Source: an uncultured Amylibacter sp. (lineage in GTDB: Bacteria; Pseudomonadota; Alphaproteobacteria; Rhodobacterales; Rhodobacteraceae). Taken from it: 64,000 bases of DNA. Made by a program: the position numbers and the translations under genes. The notes beneath the pieces are model-generated. The model was not told the DNA's origin, did not search any database, and saw only the letters and a program-made list of their open reading frames with translations. The stretch lies in the NCBI GenBank assembly GCA_959347345.1, contig OY365738.1, positions 2,318,501 to 2,382,500 on the forward strand, in the 5' to 3' direction. Positions 26,541 to 33,988 of the stretch are shown here, piece after piece (position 1 is the stretch's first letter; each line of letters opens with the position of its first letter).

Positions 26541-29111
26541 ATGACTCGTTTCATCAAAATCTTCACCATCATGACTGGACTTACCCTTATGACCGCTTGC
26601 GGGGCATCTGGTGTGCTTGATGATGTAAGAGACCTTCTTGCAGAGGCACGGGCGGCACTTACCAAAGAAGCCACAGAATCGGCTAGGAATCAATTTCTGG
26701 ATGAAAGAATTATAGACAACATGCTTGCTGAAGAGATTGCAAATGGTTTAGCCCTCGAAGAACAGGCCGAGGCAAGGTTAAGGATAACGCGACAGGTGGC
26801 AGCTTTTAGCGACATAAAAAGGGAATCGGAAACGGCAAAGGTACAGGATGAATTGGATAATTTGTCCCCAGAAGAACTGGCCGAGTTTAACGCGACCGTG
26901 CAAAAACGGCTACAGTTTTTAGGTCAGGTGGCGGGTGGAACCGAAGAAACCCGCACGACATACATTAATGAATGTGGCGTGGAGGGAAATACAGCCTGTA
27001 TAGACGTGGTTAGCGATGCCTGCGCGGTTGCGGCTGAGGTTGGGTCTGAGCGATGCGTTTCTTTCACGGCGCGGGTTTGTGATGCTAACCCGCTTTATGA
27101 TGCCTGCGATGATAATGATGATTATTTCTTGGCGCGGGATGATGTGTGTTGGATTCAGGGGAGGAATGGTGGGACACGAACCGAGGAATGCCAACAGATT
27201 TTTGATACAAATCGCTTGCAAGCGAATGCAGAACCTTCGTGTCGGGCAAATTTTGTCAGAAGAAGTAATGAAAACCGCTTTAACACCAGGTGCTTTAACG
27301 CGGTTACAGTTGTCTGTGATTTAAACCCGTTTGATTCGTTTTGCCAGTATAATACCAATTATACTAACGCCCGCCCTGCCCGTATTATCGCTTGTAGAGA
27401 CGAAGTTGTCAATGCCCCGTTTTGTGCAGAGGCAAAAGCATTCGTTTGCAAGGACAATCCGTTTGACGCACTCTGCCGTCTTGATTATACCATGAATACT
27501 TACGCGACCGAACGCAACACCGCGATTAACGATTGTCAGACAACTTTTGTTGCGGGCGTAGTTTGCGTTGGCGCGGCTGTGGAATTTTGCACGGGTAAGA
27601 CGGCGACGGATGTGACGGATTTGTTTAGCTCGCTTTGCCTTACGCATTCGGGTACGGACACTGTCCGTCAACCGCTATGTGTGGGTGATAAATTACCCAA
27701 CACCCCAATCTCTGCGCGGTGTACTGAAACGGCAATGCGGATTTGTGATGCAACCCCGCTTGACCCTTTGTGCGATGGTGTGGAAGGCTATTTCTCCGCA
27801 CAGCTGGATGCCTGTGTTTTAAACTCGAACAATCCGTCTTGTTTGGTGGGTTCGCCGACTCAATTTGCTGCCCTTGAACCGATAGCGGCTTGCTTGGCAA
27901 CACCCTTTGACGCGGATTGCCTTAATGTGGCTACGACTCAGGGGATGTTGTTTGCCCCGCGTGCGGAGGCGGCACAGGATGCGTATTGTGAGTCAGGGGG
28001 AGCAAGAACCACGTCAACAACCGTGGAAACAACCGTCGACCACGTCAACTGTACCAATATTGGCTCTTTGCCAGTCTATGCAGATTTGGCAAGAAACATT
28101 ACAAAGAATGGTATAAGGACATTCAACTCGGACGGGAGCATGGTTACCGCGAATCCTGTCTCTGGTGATAATCCCAATATGGGCGGGTTTTTAAGAACAG
28201 GTGTGTTTGGAACTAAGCTGGGTGACCATGCAGGAACAACCTCCGGAACTTTTACCGACGAAAACAATAATGGGAATTTTGACAGAGGGAATGATTTAGG
28301 TGGTGCTTGGCTGGGGCTTCCGACACAGCCCGGCAGTTCTTTAGCCCCTCTCGGGCGGGGTGGCGACTCTGATCGTATTTGGGATGCTGCCAGCACGACT
28401 GACCCCAACGATGGCTTTACATATTTTATAGTAGATCACGATTATGAGGATGTCCCAGGCAGGGATAATGACTTTTTTGCTTACGCGGGGATTTGGCAAA
28501 CAACCAATTTTGGCGCGCCTTTGGCAGCACCCGTGGGGAATGCACCCACATCTGCGATATGGCAAGGAATTTTCACGCCTTTTTCTGATAAGAGTATTGT
28601 AGAGACCGTTGCATCTTTGACGGAGATAGCGCAGATAAACCGTGAGGCTATAAACACCCGCACAACGAATTTTTATGTTGATTTTACCAATGGGACATTT
28701 AATATCCATAATCCAGCTGGCACAGATGCCCAAAATCCAAATGGCACAGACCCCACGACAGGCGCAGTGCTGGGTTATATTTTTGGTGTTGGTGTTGGTG
28801 ATGAAGCCGTAATTAGCAAGAGAATTAGGTATAGTGTGAATGGTGTTTTTGGTGCGGGTATTGCTGACCTAAATAATCCTGGTAGGATGCTGAACGCGGG
28901 CGAGTTGGGCGGAAACGTTACGAGATCTGTTGAGGCTGCGACATATGCCCCCGATGACACTCTAACATTTGGGACTGATGCATCTCCCCTTGTTATGCCC
29001 TTAACCGGATTGATTGGGGTGGAGGGTGCGTTAGGTATCTTTGTAGACCCAGCCGTAACCACTTCGCCGAATGTTGGTGGTTTCACGGCCGCGCCCACAC
29101 CCGCAGAATAA
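26541..29111 (+). CDS. Large lipoprotein with cysteine-rich repeats and a C-terminal beta-domain
   Basis: An 856-residue protein with a lipoprotein signal (LTLMTACGAS, lipid on Cys20). Residues ~25-125 are a charged helical stalk. Residues ~135-470 hold about seven imperfect cysteine-rich repeats with the pattern VCDxNPxDxxC (VCDANPLYDAC, VCDLNPFDSFC, VCKDNPFDALC, ICDATPLDPLC), likely disulfide-bonded. From ~490 a Gly/Asn-rich beta-domain ends in TGLIGVEGALGIFV and GGFTAAP, shared with the lipoprotein at 44554-45591. The ending recalls Slam/TbpB-type surface lipoprotein barrels, but that is tentative. Probably surface-exposed. It has its own promoter and a terminator. Confidence 0.8.
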   Translation: MTRFIKIFTIMTGLTLMTACGASGVLDDVRDLLAEARAALTKEATESARNQFLDERIIDNMLAEEIANGLALEEQAEARLRITRQVAAFSDIKRESETAKVQDELDNLSPEELAEFNATVQKRLQFLGQVAGGTEETRTTYINECGVEGNTACIDVVSDACAVAAEVGSERCVSFTARVCDANPLYDACDDNDDYFLARDDVCWIQGRNGGTRTEECQQIFDTNRLQANAEPSCRANFVRRSNENRFNTRCFNAVTVVCDLNPFDSFCQYNTNYTNARPARIIACRDEVVNAPFCAEAKAFVCKDNPFDALCRLDYTMNTYATERNTAINDCQTTFVAGVVCVGAAVEFCTGKTATDVTDLFSSLCLTHSGTDTVRQPLCVGDKLPNTPISARCTETAMRICDATPLDPLCDGVEGYFSAQLDACVLNSNNPSCLVGSPTQFAALEPIAACLATPFDADCLNVATTQGMLFAPRAEAAQDAYCESGGARTTSTTVETTVDHVNCTNIGSLPVYADLARNITKNGIRTFNSDGSMVTANPVSGDNPNMGGFLRTGVFGTKLGDHAGTTSGTFTDENNNGNFDRGNDLGGAWLGLPTQPGSSLAPLGRGGDSDRIWDAASTTDPNDGFTYFIVDHDYEDVPGRDNDFFAYAGIWQTTNFGAPLAAPVGNAPTSAIWQGIFTPFSDKSIVETVASLTEIAQINREAINTRTTNFYVDFTNGTFNIHNPAGTDAQNPNGTDPTTGAVLGYIFGVGVGDEAVISKRIRYSVNGVFGAGIADLNNPGRMLNAGELGGNVTRSVEAATYAPDDTLTFGTDASPLVMPLTGLIGVEGALGIFVDPAVTTSPNVGGFTAAPTPAE

Positions 29112-29131
29112 ACACCGCAGGTTAAAAAAAT

Positions 29132-29165
29132 AAAAAGGGGGGTCGCCTGTGCGTCCCTTTTTTTC
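29132..29165 (+). terminator. Rho-independent terminator after the cysteine-repeat lipoprotein
   Basis: AAAAAGGG (29132-29139) pairs with CCCTTTTT (29155-29162), followed by more T. It lies 20 nt past the stop. Confidence 0.7.
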
Positions 29166-29168
29166 ATG

Positions 29169-29200
29169 GGTTTATTATAGGTTTATTATAGGTTTATTAT
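29169..29200 (+). repeat. Three 11-bp GTTTATTATAG repeats before the MATE gene
   Basis: Three tandem GTTTATTATAG-type units end just before the ATG at 29204. They occupy the place of the leader and promoter of the MATE gene and offer several TATTAT-like -10 candidates. Confidence 0.7.
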
Positions 29201-29203
29201 TTT

Positions 29204-30523
29204 ATGGCATCTTCCACTCTAAAACCCGTAACCCACAGGCGGATTTTCCACATAGCCGTCCCCGTCGTGCTATCCAACGCCACCGTTCCCATCCTTGGCG
29301 CAGTGGATACCGCCGTTGTCGGGCAATTAGGCGCGGCCGCCCCAATCGGCGCAGTCGGGCTGGGCGCAGTTATGCTCACCGCGATTTATTGGATGTTTAG
29401 CTTCCTGCGTATGGGCACCTCTGGAATGACGGCACAGGCCATCGGCGCGGGTCATATAGCCGAATCCCACGCCTTGCTGATACGCGCCGTTTTAATAGGG
29501 CTGGCGGGCGGCTTTGCCCTGATTATCCTGCAATGGCCGATTTTTATGCTGTGTTTATATGCCGCCCCTGCCTCTGCCGAAGTGGAAACGCTGGTGCGCG
29601 ATTATCTGTTTATCCGTATTTATTCCGCCCCCGCCGCGATTGCTATGTACGGTATAACGGGCTGGCTGATTGCCAAAGAAAAAACCCGCGCGGTGCTGGT
29701 TTTGCAACTCTGGATGAATGGGATAAATATCGTGCTGGATTTGTGGTTCGTGCTGGGTTTGGGCTGGGGCGTGCAGGGTGTTGCTATCGCTAGTTTAATA
29801 GCAGAATTATCTGGGTTAGTGCTGGCGTTGTTTCTGGCACGGGCAGGGTTTTTGGATGGGCATTGGCGCGATACTAAGCTGATTTTTGACCGAGTGCGAT
29901 TGCGTCTTATGGCAGTGATTAACCGCGATATTATGATACGCTCTGTTCTGTTGGAAATCGCGATTGTGAGCTTTCTGTTTCTGGGCGCGGGGTTTGACGA
30001 TGTCACCCTAGCCGCCAACCAAGTGTTATTACAGTTCTTGCATATCACCGCCTATTCGCTGGATGGATTCGCGTTTTGTGCAGAGGCTCTGGTCGGGCAA
30101 GCCTTCGGCGCAAAGGCGCGGGGCGTATTACGCCAATCCGTGATGATGACCAGCTTCTGGGGATTATTAACCGCCGTTTTATTGGCGGTCGGGTTTGCGG
30201 TGTTCGGTGGTATGTTAATTGATGTAATGAGCACGGCTGGCGATGTGCGTTTGTCCGCCCGCGAGTATCTGCCGTGGATGGTGCTGACTCCGTTAATTGG
30301 CGTAGTGCCGTGGATGCTGGACGGAGTGTTTATCGGTGCCACCCGAACCCGCGATATTCGCAATACGATGGTGGTTTCGTTTATGTGTTATGTGGGGGCG
30401 TTGTTGGTGTTTGTGCCGTCGTTTGGTAATCACGGCGTGTGGGCGGCGATTTGTGTGATGCTGTTTGTTCGCGGGGCGAGCTTGGCTGTGCGCTATCCAA
30501 GGTTAGAGATGTTGGCGGATTAA
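29204..30523 (+). CDS. MATE family efflux transporter
   Basis: A 439-residue, 12-segment protein of the MATE (DinF/NorM) family, exporting organic cations or drugs with Na+ or H+. It has the N-terminal family pattern PVVLSNATVPILGAVDTAVV and GAVGLGAVMLTAIYWMFSFL, then RMGTSGMTAQAIGAG. The second half has the matching GDFAxCAEALVGQAFG-like segment (DGFAFCAEALVGQAFGAKAR), which places it nearest the DinF branch. It overlaps the convergent pyrD by 4 nt at the 3' ends. No ribosome site is clear; the ATG lies right after AT repeats. Confidence 0.9.
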   Translation: MASSTLKPVTHRRIFHIAVPVVLSNATVPILGAVDTAVVGQLGAAAPIGAVGLGAVMLTAIYWMFSFLRMGTSGMTAQAIGAGHIAESHALLIRAVLIGLAGGFALIILQWPIFMLCLYAAPASAEVETLVRDYLFIRIYSAPAAIAMYGITGWLIAKEKTRAVLVLQLWMNGINIVLDLWFVLGLGWGVQGVAIASLIAELSGLVLALFLARAGFLDGHWRDTKLIFDRVRLRLMAVINRDIMIRSVLLEIAIVSFLFLGAGFDDVTLAANQVLLQFLHITAYSLDGFAFCAEALVGQAFGAKARGVLRQSVMMTSFWGLLTAVLLAVGFAVFGGMLIDVMSTAGDVRLSAREYLPWMVLTPLIGVVPWMLDGVFIGATRTRDIRNTMVVSFMCYVGALLVFVPSFGNHGVWAAICVMLFVRGASLAVRYPRLEMLAD

Positions 30524-31575
30524 AGCCATTTATCAATCGCACTGCCCGTCGCCTGTTCTATCGAATCATACCCGTGTTCGGTGAGCAAAATATCCAAACC
30601 CTCGGCGATTTCGCGGATTAAATCCAGCCCGCCATAAACCAGCGCCGAGTAAAGTTGCACCGCCGTCGCGCCCGCCTGTATTTTGGCAAAGGCTTGGGCG
30701 GCGTTGCTAACACCCCCAACCCCGATAAGGGGGATTTCACCGTCTGTTTCACGCGCCAATCGCGCCAGCACGCGGGTGGATTTTTCAAACAAGGGTTGCC
30801 CTGATAACCCGCCCGTTTCGGTCGCGTTTTTACTGGTCAAGTTCGGGCGATCAACCGTGGTGTTCGTGGCGATAATCCCATCAATTTTATGCTTCATTGC
30901 GGTTTGCGCAATCTGGGCAATTTGTGCGTGCGTCAAATCAGGCGCGATTTTAAGAAAAATAGGCGGGCGGTTTGGCAGGGACTCCCGAGCCTCCATGACT
31001 TGTTCCAGAAGGGCGGGCAGGGCTTGGTTTTTCTGCAAATCACGCAAGCCTTTCGTATTGGGCGAAGACACATTTATCGTGGCAAAATCCGCGTGGGGAG
31101 CGCAGGTTTGCAGGACTTTAACATAGTCATTGGCGGGGTTTTCGCTATCCTTATTCGCGCCCAGATTAATGCCGAGAATACCGTGTTTCGGGCGGGTTTT
31201 CAGGCGTTCGGCGATGGTGTTCGCGCCGTCATTGTTAAATCCAAACCGATTGATGATTGCCTTGTCTTTGGCAAGGCGAAACAGCCGAGGTTTGGGGTTG
31301 CCGTTTTGGGGCAGAGGGGTGATCGCACCGACTTCTATAAAGCCAAAGCCCTTGTTTAACAGGGGTTTTATCGCGCGTGCGTTCTTATCCAGCCCCGCCG
31401 CCAGCCCGATAGGATTTGGCATAGTTAGCCCGGCAAAGGTCGTCCGCAATCGTGGCGTTGTGATTTTTACACACGGCGAGGGGGTATTACGCAAGGCGAA
31501 CAGCGCGACATCGTGGGCGCGTTCCGCGTCCAAACGGTGCAATATATGAAGGGCGATTCGTTCGCTTGGTTTCAT
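30520..31575 (-). CDS. pyrD: Dihydroorotate dehydrogenase (quinone), class 2
   Basis: Oxidises dihydroorotate to orotate in pyrimidine synthesis, passing electrons to membrane quinone. The 351-residue protein has the N-terminal amphipathic helix of class 2 enzymes, then PNPIGLAAGLDKNA, GFGFIEVGAITPLPQNGNP, RFGFNNDG, NVSSPNTKGLR with the catalytic Ser, ATNTTVDRP and the FMN phosphate site GVGGVSNAAQAFAKI. I chose the ATG at 31575; the frame is open 144 nt further upstream but that part has no family similarity. Confidence 0.96.
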   Translation of the reverse strand: MKPSERIALHILHRLDAERAHDVALFALRNTPSPCVKITTPRLRTTFAGLTMPNPIGLAAGLDKNARAIKPLLNKGFGFIEVGAITPLPQNGNPKPRLFRLAKDKAIINRFGFNNDGANTIAERLKTRPKHGILGINLGANKDSENPANDYVKVLQTCAPHADFATINVSSPNTKGLRDLQKNQALPALLEQVMEARESLPNRPPIFLKIAPDLTHAQIAQIAQTAMKHKIDGIIATNTTVDRPNLTSKNATETGGLSGQPLFEKSTRVLARLARETDGEIPLIGVGGVSNAAQAFAKIQAGATAVQLYSALVYGGLDLIREIAEGLDILLTEHGYDSIEQATGSAIDKWL

Positions 31576-31721
31576 TTTGGTTGCGCCTTTTGCCCGTGTT
31601 ATGGGGTAGGATATAGCACGGAGGCGGGGGGAATGGTAGGGTAAAAAAGCAACAGTTTTAAATTTAGCATAAGCGGGCGGGGTTGCTTTTATGTAGGTAA
31701 GTGTCCATTCTAAATACAAAA

Positions 31722-31759
31722 GGGGTAGCGACTAGGCCTCATACCATAATCGCTACCCC
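31722..31759 (-). terminator. Strong minus-strand terminator hairpin
   Basis: A perfect 10-bp stem, GGGGTAGCGA (31722-31731) with TCGCTACCCC (31750-31759), followed on the minus strand by TTTTGT. It would end transcription coming from the 192-residue protein gene (31884-32462) before pyrD. Confidence 0.7.
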
Positions 31760-31766
31760 AGTTTGT

Positions 31767-31830
31767 CTCTTCCTTGCGGAAGAGGTTTCAAGAGAGACCG
31801 TGCTTAGGTTTGGACCCCAAACCGTGTCTC
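31767..31830 (-). other. Hairpin-rich untranslated region after the 192-residue gene
   Basis: Two further stems precede the terminator on the minus-strand transcript: CTCTTCC/GGAAGAG with a 4-nt loop (31767-31784), and GAGAC/GTCTC enclosing GGTTTGG/CCAAACC (31794-31830). With the terminator they make three consecutive hairpins in ~110 nt. This is either a structured 3' UTR or a separate small RNA of about 150 nt. No known family is recognised. Confidence 0.5.
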
Positions 31831-31883
31831 GCCTCTATCAGCCATTCCCGCCCTTTTGTAGGGGCAGGTTAGTGAATACGTGC

Positions 31884-32462
31884 TTATTCGTTGGAATAGG
31901 CGCGTATCACAGCCGAAATTCTTTTTACATCCTCCTCCTTTATATCTTTAGGGATGTTGGATATTATTACCATGTGGTCTCCGTCTCTTATTGGAACTGG
32001 CAAATCAAAGGTGAATAAATTATTGTTGTTTATTTGATTCGTGCTGGACAGGACTTGGGTTGCTTTTGTTGTTGCACCTTCTTGATTGGGGTTTCTTTTT
32101 ATCGGCACAGGGGGCGTTTCATAAGAATTGGGTAGAAATTTTGACGGGTCTTCATTATATTCTTTAATAACAGCAACGGCTCGTCTGGCATGCGAACAAT
32201 GGGTTTGCATTGAATCGGGTGAATATTTTTCTTTATTCTTAGACTTAAAACGCTGAATGACTTCCTCGATATCGAAAGTACGAAAATCCATTAATTCAGA
32301 TTCGCTGAGTAAATCATTTTCGATAAGCACAGTTCTTGCCGAAGACTTTCGGTTTGTTGCAGTGCTTCGATTAAGTACCTTTTCATTGCGCATTATTTCA
32401 ATTAGCGTAATAATACTGTTGACGTGGTAGTCATGGATGTCGTGGTCATTAAAGGTTAACAT
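31884..32462 (-). CDS. Uncharacterised protein beside the iteron array
   Basis: A 192-residue soluble protein I cannot assign. The N-terminal ~95 residues are helical and basic (MRNEKVLNRSTATNRKSSAR, then SMQTHCSHARRAVAVI) and could be a DNA-binding or core-binding-like domain. A polar N/T/Q-rich linker follows, then a compact C-terminal region (FDLPVPIRDGDHMVIIS, IPKDIKEEDVKRISAVIRAY) of a type seen at the ends of alphaproteobacterial regulators. AT-rich. Upstream are an inverted repeat and seven 29-bp iterons, so a role as iteron-binding replication, partition or regulatory protein is a reasonable guess only. Confidence 0.65.
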   Translation of the reverse strand: MLTFNDHDIHDYHVNSIITLIEIMRNEKVLNRSTATNRKSSARTVLIENDLLSESELMDFRTFDIEEVIQRFKSKNKEKYSPDSMQTHCSHARRAVAVIKEYNEDPSKFLPNSYETPPVPIKRNPNQEGATTKATQVLSSTNQINNNNLFTFDLPVPIRDGDHMVIISNIPKDIKEEDVKRISAVIRAYSNE

Positions 32463-32563
32463 TGGCTTTACCTCTCAGTTTTTGAATGATTATGATTTGA
32501 TAGACATTGATTTGGACAATGCAATTACTGTTATCAGTTTCCATTTTACGGTTCCTTTTGTTA

Positions 32564-32584
32564 ATACCTCTATTGAGGTGGTAT
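32564..32584. promoter_or_regulatory. Inverted repeat upstream of the 192-residue gene
   Basis: ATACCTC-TATT-GAGGTGGTAT: 5-bp arms ACCTC/GAGGT, extended to ATACC/GGTAT with one extra base. It lies ~100 bp before the start of the minus-strand gene, inside very AT-rich DNA. Candidate operator. Confidence 0.4.
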
Positions 32585-32638
32585 GGGATACATATATATC
32601 ATGTTATGTGGATATACAATAGCAAAAAGGACATTTCT

Positions 32639-32760
32639 TTGATATTTTTTGATATTTTTTGCATTTTTCAATGAAATAAGAGGTTTTAAGCTGCTAAAAT
32701 CATGCAATCTCTACGATAAACAGCAGAGTTAGCTATTGATATTGTAGTTGACAGCTATCT
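32639..32760. other. AT-rich stretch next to the iterons
   Basis: It begins with direct repeats of TTTGATATTTTT and holds no gene. The combination of AT-rich DNA and adjacent iterons is the arrangement of many plasmid-type origins, but no DnaA box (TTATCCACA type) was seen. Confidence 0.35.
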
Positions 32761-32774
32761 AATGAATATACAAA

Positions 32775-32977
32775 GGATAGCCAGATAGTGAGACTTTAAG
32801 TAGGGATAGCCAGATAGTGAGACTTTAAGTAGGGATAGCCAGATAGTGAGACTTTAAGTAGGGATAGCCAGATAGTGAGACTTTAAGTAGGGATAGCTAG
32901 ATAGTGAGACTTTAAGCAAGGATAGCTAGATAGTGAGACTTTAAGCAAGGATAGCTAGATAGTGAGACTTTGAAGGA
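32775..32977 (+). repeat. Seven tandem 29-bp iterons
   Basis: Seven contiguous 29-bp units starting at 32775, 32804, 32833, 32862, 32891, 32920 and 32949. Each reads GGATAGCCAGATAG, then TGAGACTTTAAG plus a 3-nt end. The first four carry GCCAG and TAG; the later ones carry GCTAG and CAA. The last unit is cut short. An inverted GGCTATCTGG at the right edge and AGCTATCT on the left face the array. There are no spacers, so this is not CRISPR, and 29 is not a multiple of 3, so it is not coding. Typical of a binding array for a replication, partition or regulatory protein. Confidence 0.9.
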
Positions 32978-33021
32978 TGGCTATCTGGTAAGATGATGAA
33001 AGGTAGAGCTGAGCTAACCAA

Positions 33022-33366
33022 TCAATCTACAAACTCCACAGGAAACACATGCACTCCGTCTTTGCCTAACTCCAACGGCGCAGACCAAACCAGCCCGTCC
33101 ATCGGCAAAACTCCATAGACATGGGGGAATAAAACGCCGCCCCGTGCTGCCTCCCACCGTAATAAATCCCCGAACCCGTCGGCTTGATACGCCAATAACC
33201 ACAGCCCCGATGCTCCGTTAAAATGCAGGGCGGCGGTTGCCCGTGCGCTCGAACCCGTGGAAAAATGGATAAACCCATCGGCGATATCCAGAGGGCTACC
33301 CGCCGTCGCGCCCGCCTCCTGCAAATCGCGCCATTCCGCGTCACGCAAAATCTTATAAATCAGCAT
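33022..33366 (-). CDS. DUF952 family protein
   Basis: A 114-residue protein of the DUF952 family. It has LIYKILRDAEWRDLQEAG at the N-terminus, then DIADGFIHFSTG, LWLLAYQADG, LRWEAARGGVLFPHVYG and PLELGKDG. These small proteins resemble ADP-ribosyltransferase-like folds in shape, but their function is not known. It overlaps the VOC protein gene by 7 nt, so both are probably translated from one mRNA. Confidence 0.9.
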   Translation of the reverse strand: MLIYKILRDAEWRDLQEAGATAGSPLDIADGFIHFSTGSSARATAALHFNGASGLWLLAYQADGFGDLLRWEAARGGVLFPHVYGVLPMDGLVWSAPLELGKDGVHVFPVEFVD

Positions 33367-33773
33367 GCGAACACGGAGTCAAAGGATTTCACGCCTTTGG
33401 CCTCAATCGGGTTGCCTGCGGGATCGGTAAAAAACATCGTGTGTTGCTCACCCGCTTTGCCCGCATAGCGCACCTGCGGGGGCAGAATAAACGGCACTCC
33501 CGCACGTTCCAGCCGACCGCGCAAGGCCGTCCAGTCCGCCAGCAATAAAATGATGCCCAGATGGGGCATTGGCACGGCTTTGCCCGCGACCAGCCCGCCG
33601 TTATCGGTGGCAAAAGGCGCGCCAAGATGCAACGATATTTGATGCCCAAAGAAATCGTAATCGACCCAAGTATCGGTGCTGCGACCTTCGCGGCAGCCCA
33701 GCACTTCGCCATAAAAAACCCGCGCAGAGGCGAGGTCATTGATATAATAAGCAAGGTGGAATATGGATTGCAT
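33360..33773 (-). CDS. VOC (glyoxalase-fold) family protein
   Basis: A 137-residue protein of the vicinal oxygen chelate superfamily. It has HLAYYINDLASARVFYGEVLG at the N-terminus with a possible metal His, then GHQISLHLG, HLGIILLL and FFTDPAGNPIEAKG. Metal ligands His and Glu are at the expected positions, so it may be a metal-dependent isomerase or dioxygenase; the substrate is unknown. Start ATG at 33773. Divergent from the Rieske gene across 179 bp. Confidence 0.9.
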   Translation of the reverse strand: MQSIFHLAYYINDLASARVFYGEVLGCREGRSTDTWVDYDFFGHQISLHLGAPFATDNGGLVAGKAVPMPHLGIILLLADWTALRGRLERAGVPFILPPQVRYAGKAGEQHTMFFTDPAGNPIEAKGVKSFDSVFAC

Positions 33774-33884
33774 GGGGGTTATCTATCATCAAATTTAAGG
33801 GTTGAGGGCTTTATCTGCCATACCCCCATTATACCCAAACCCCGCGTTTTTGCAACCTCCCCCCATTTCGCGCAATTTTGCCCT

Positions 33885-33902
33885 CTAAAATGTCGCAAAC
33901 AA
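33885..33902 (+). promoter_or_regulatory. Shared 18-nt motif upstream of the Rieske gene
   Basis: CTAAAATGTCGCAAACAA, identical to 36577-36594 in front of the FAD/GcvT gene. It ends 50 nt before the start codon. Flanking bases (CC.CT before, and AATA/TATA after) are also similar. Probably a common operator or promoter element for an N-demethylation regulon. Confidence 0.55.
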
Positions 33903-33952
33903 GCAATAACCCCACCAAATATCCGCTAGGCTTTCACCAAAGGAGACCCTGC

Positions 33953-33988
33953 ATGAAACACGATATGAAACACGATATGAAACACGAT
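33953..33988 (+). repeat. 12-bp tandem repeat at the Rieske gene start
   Basis: Three perfect ATGAAACACGAT units coding MKHD, each offering an ATG start codon. Confidence 0.95.

Noticed and set aside
32437..32622. 61-residue plus-strand frame upstream of the iterons
   Set aside because: It overlaps the start of the 192-residue gene, has no ribosome site and no recognisable features.
32775..32977. 29-bp repeats considered as a CRISPR array
   Set aside because: Units are contiguous with no spacers and no cas genes are nearby.
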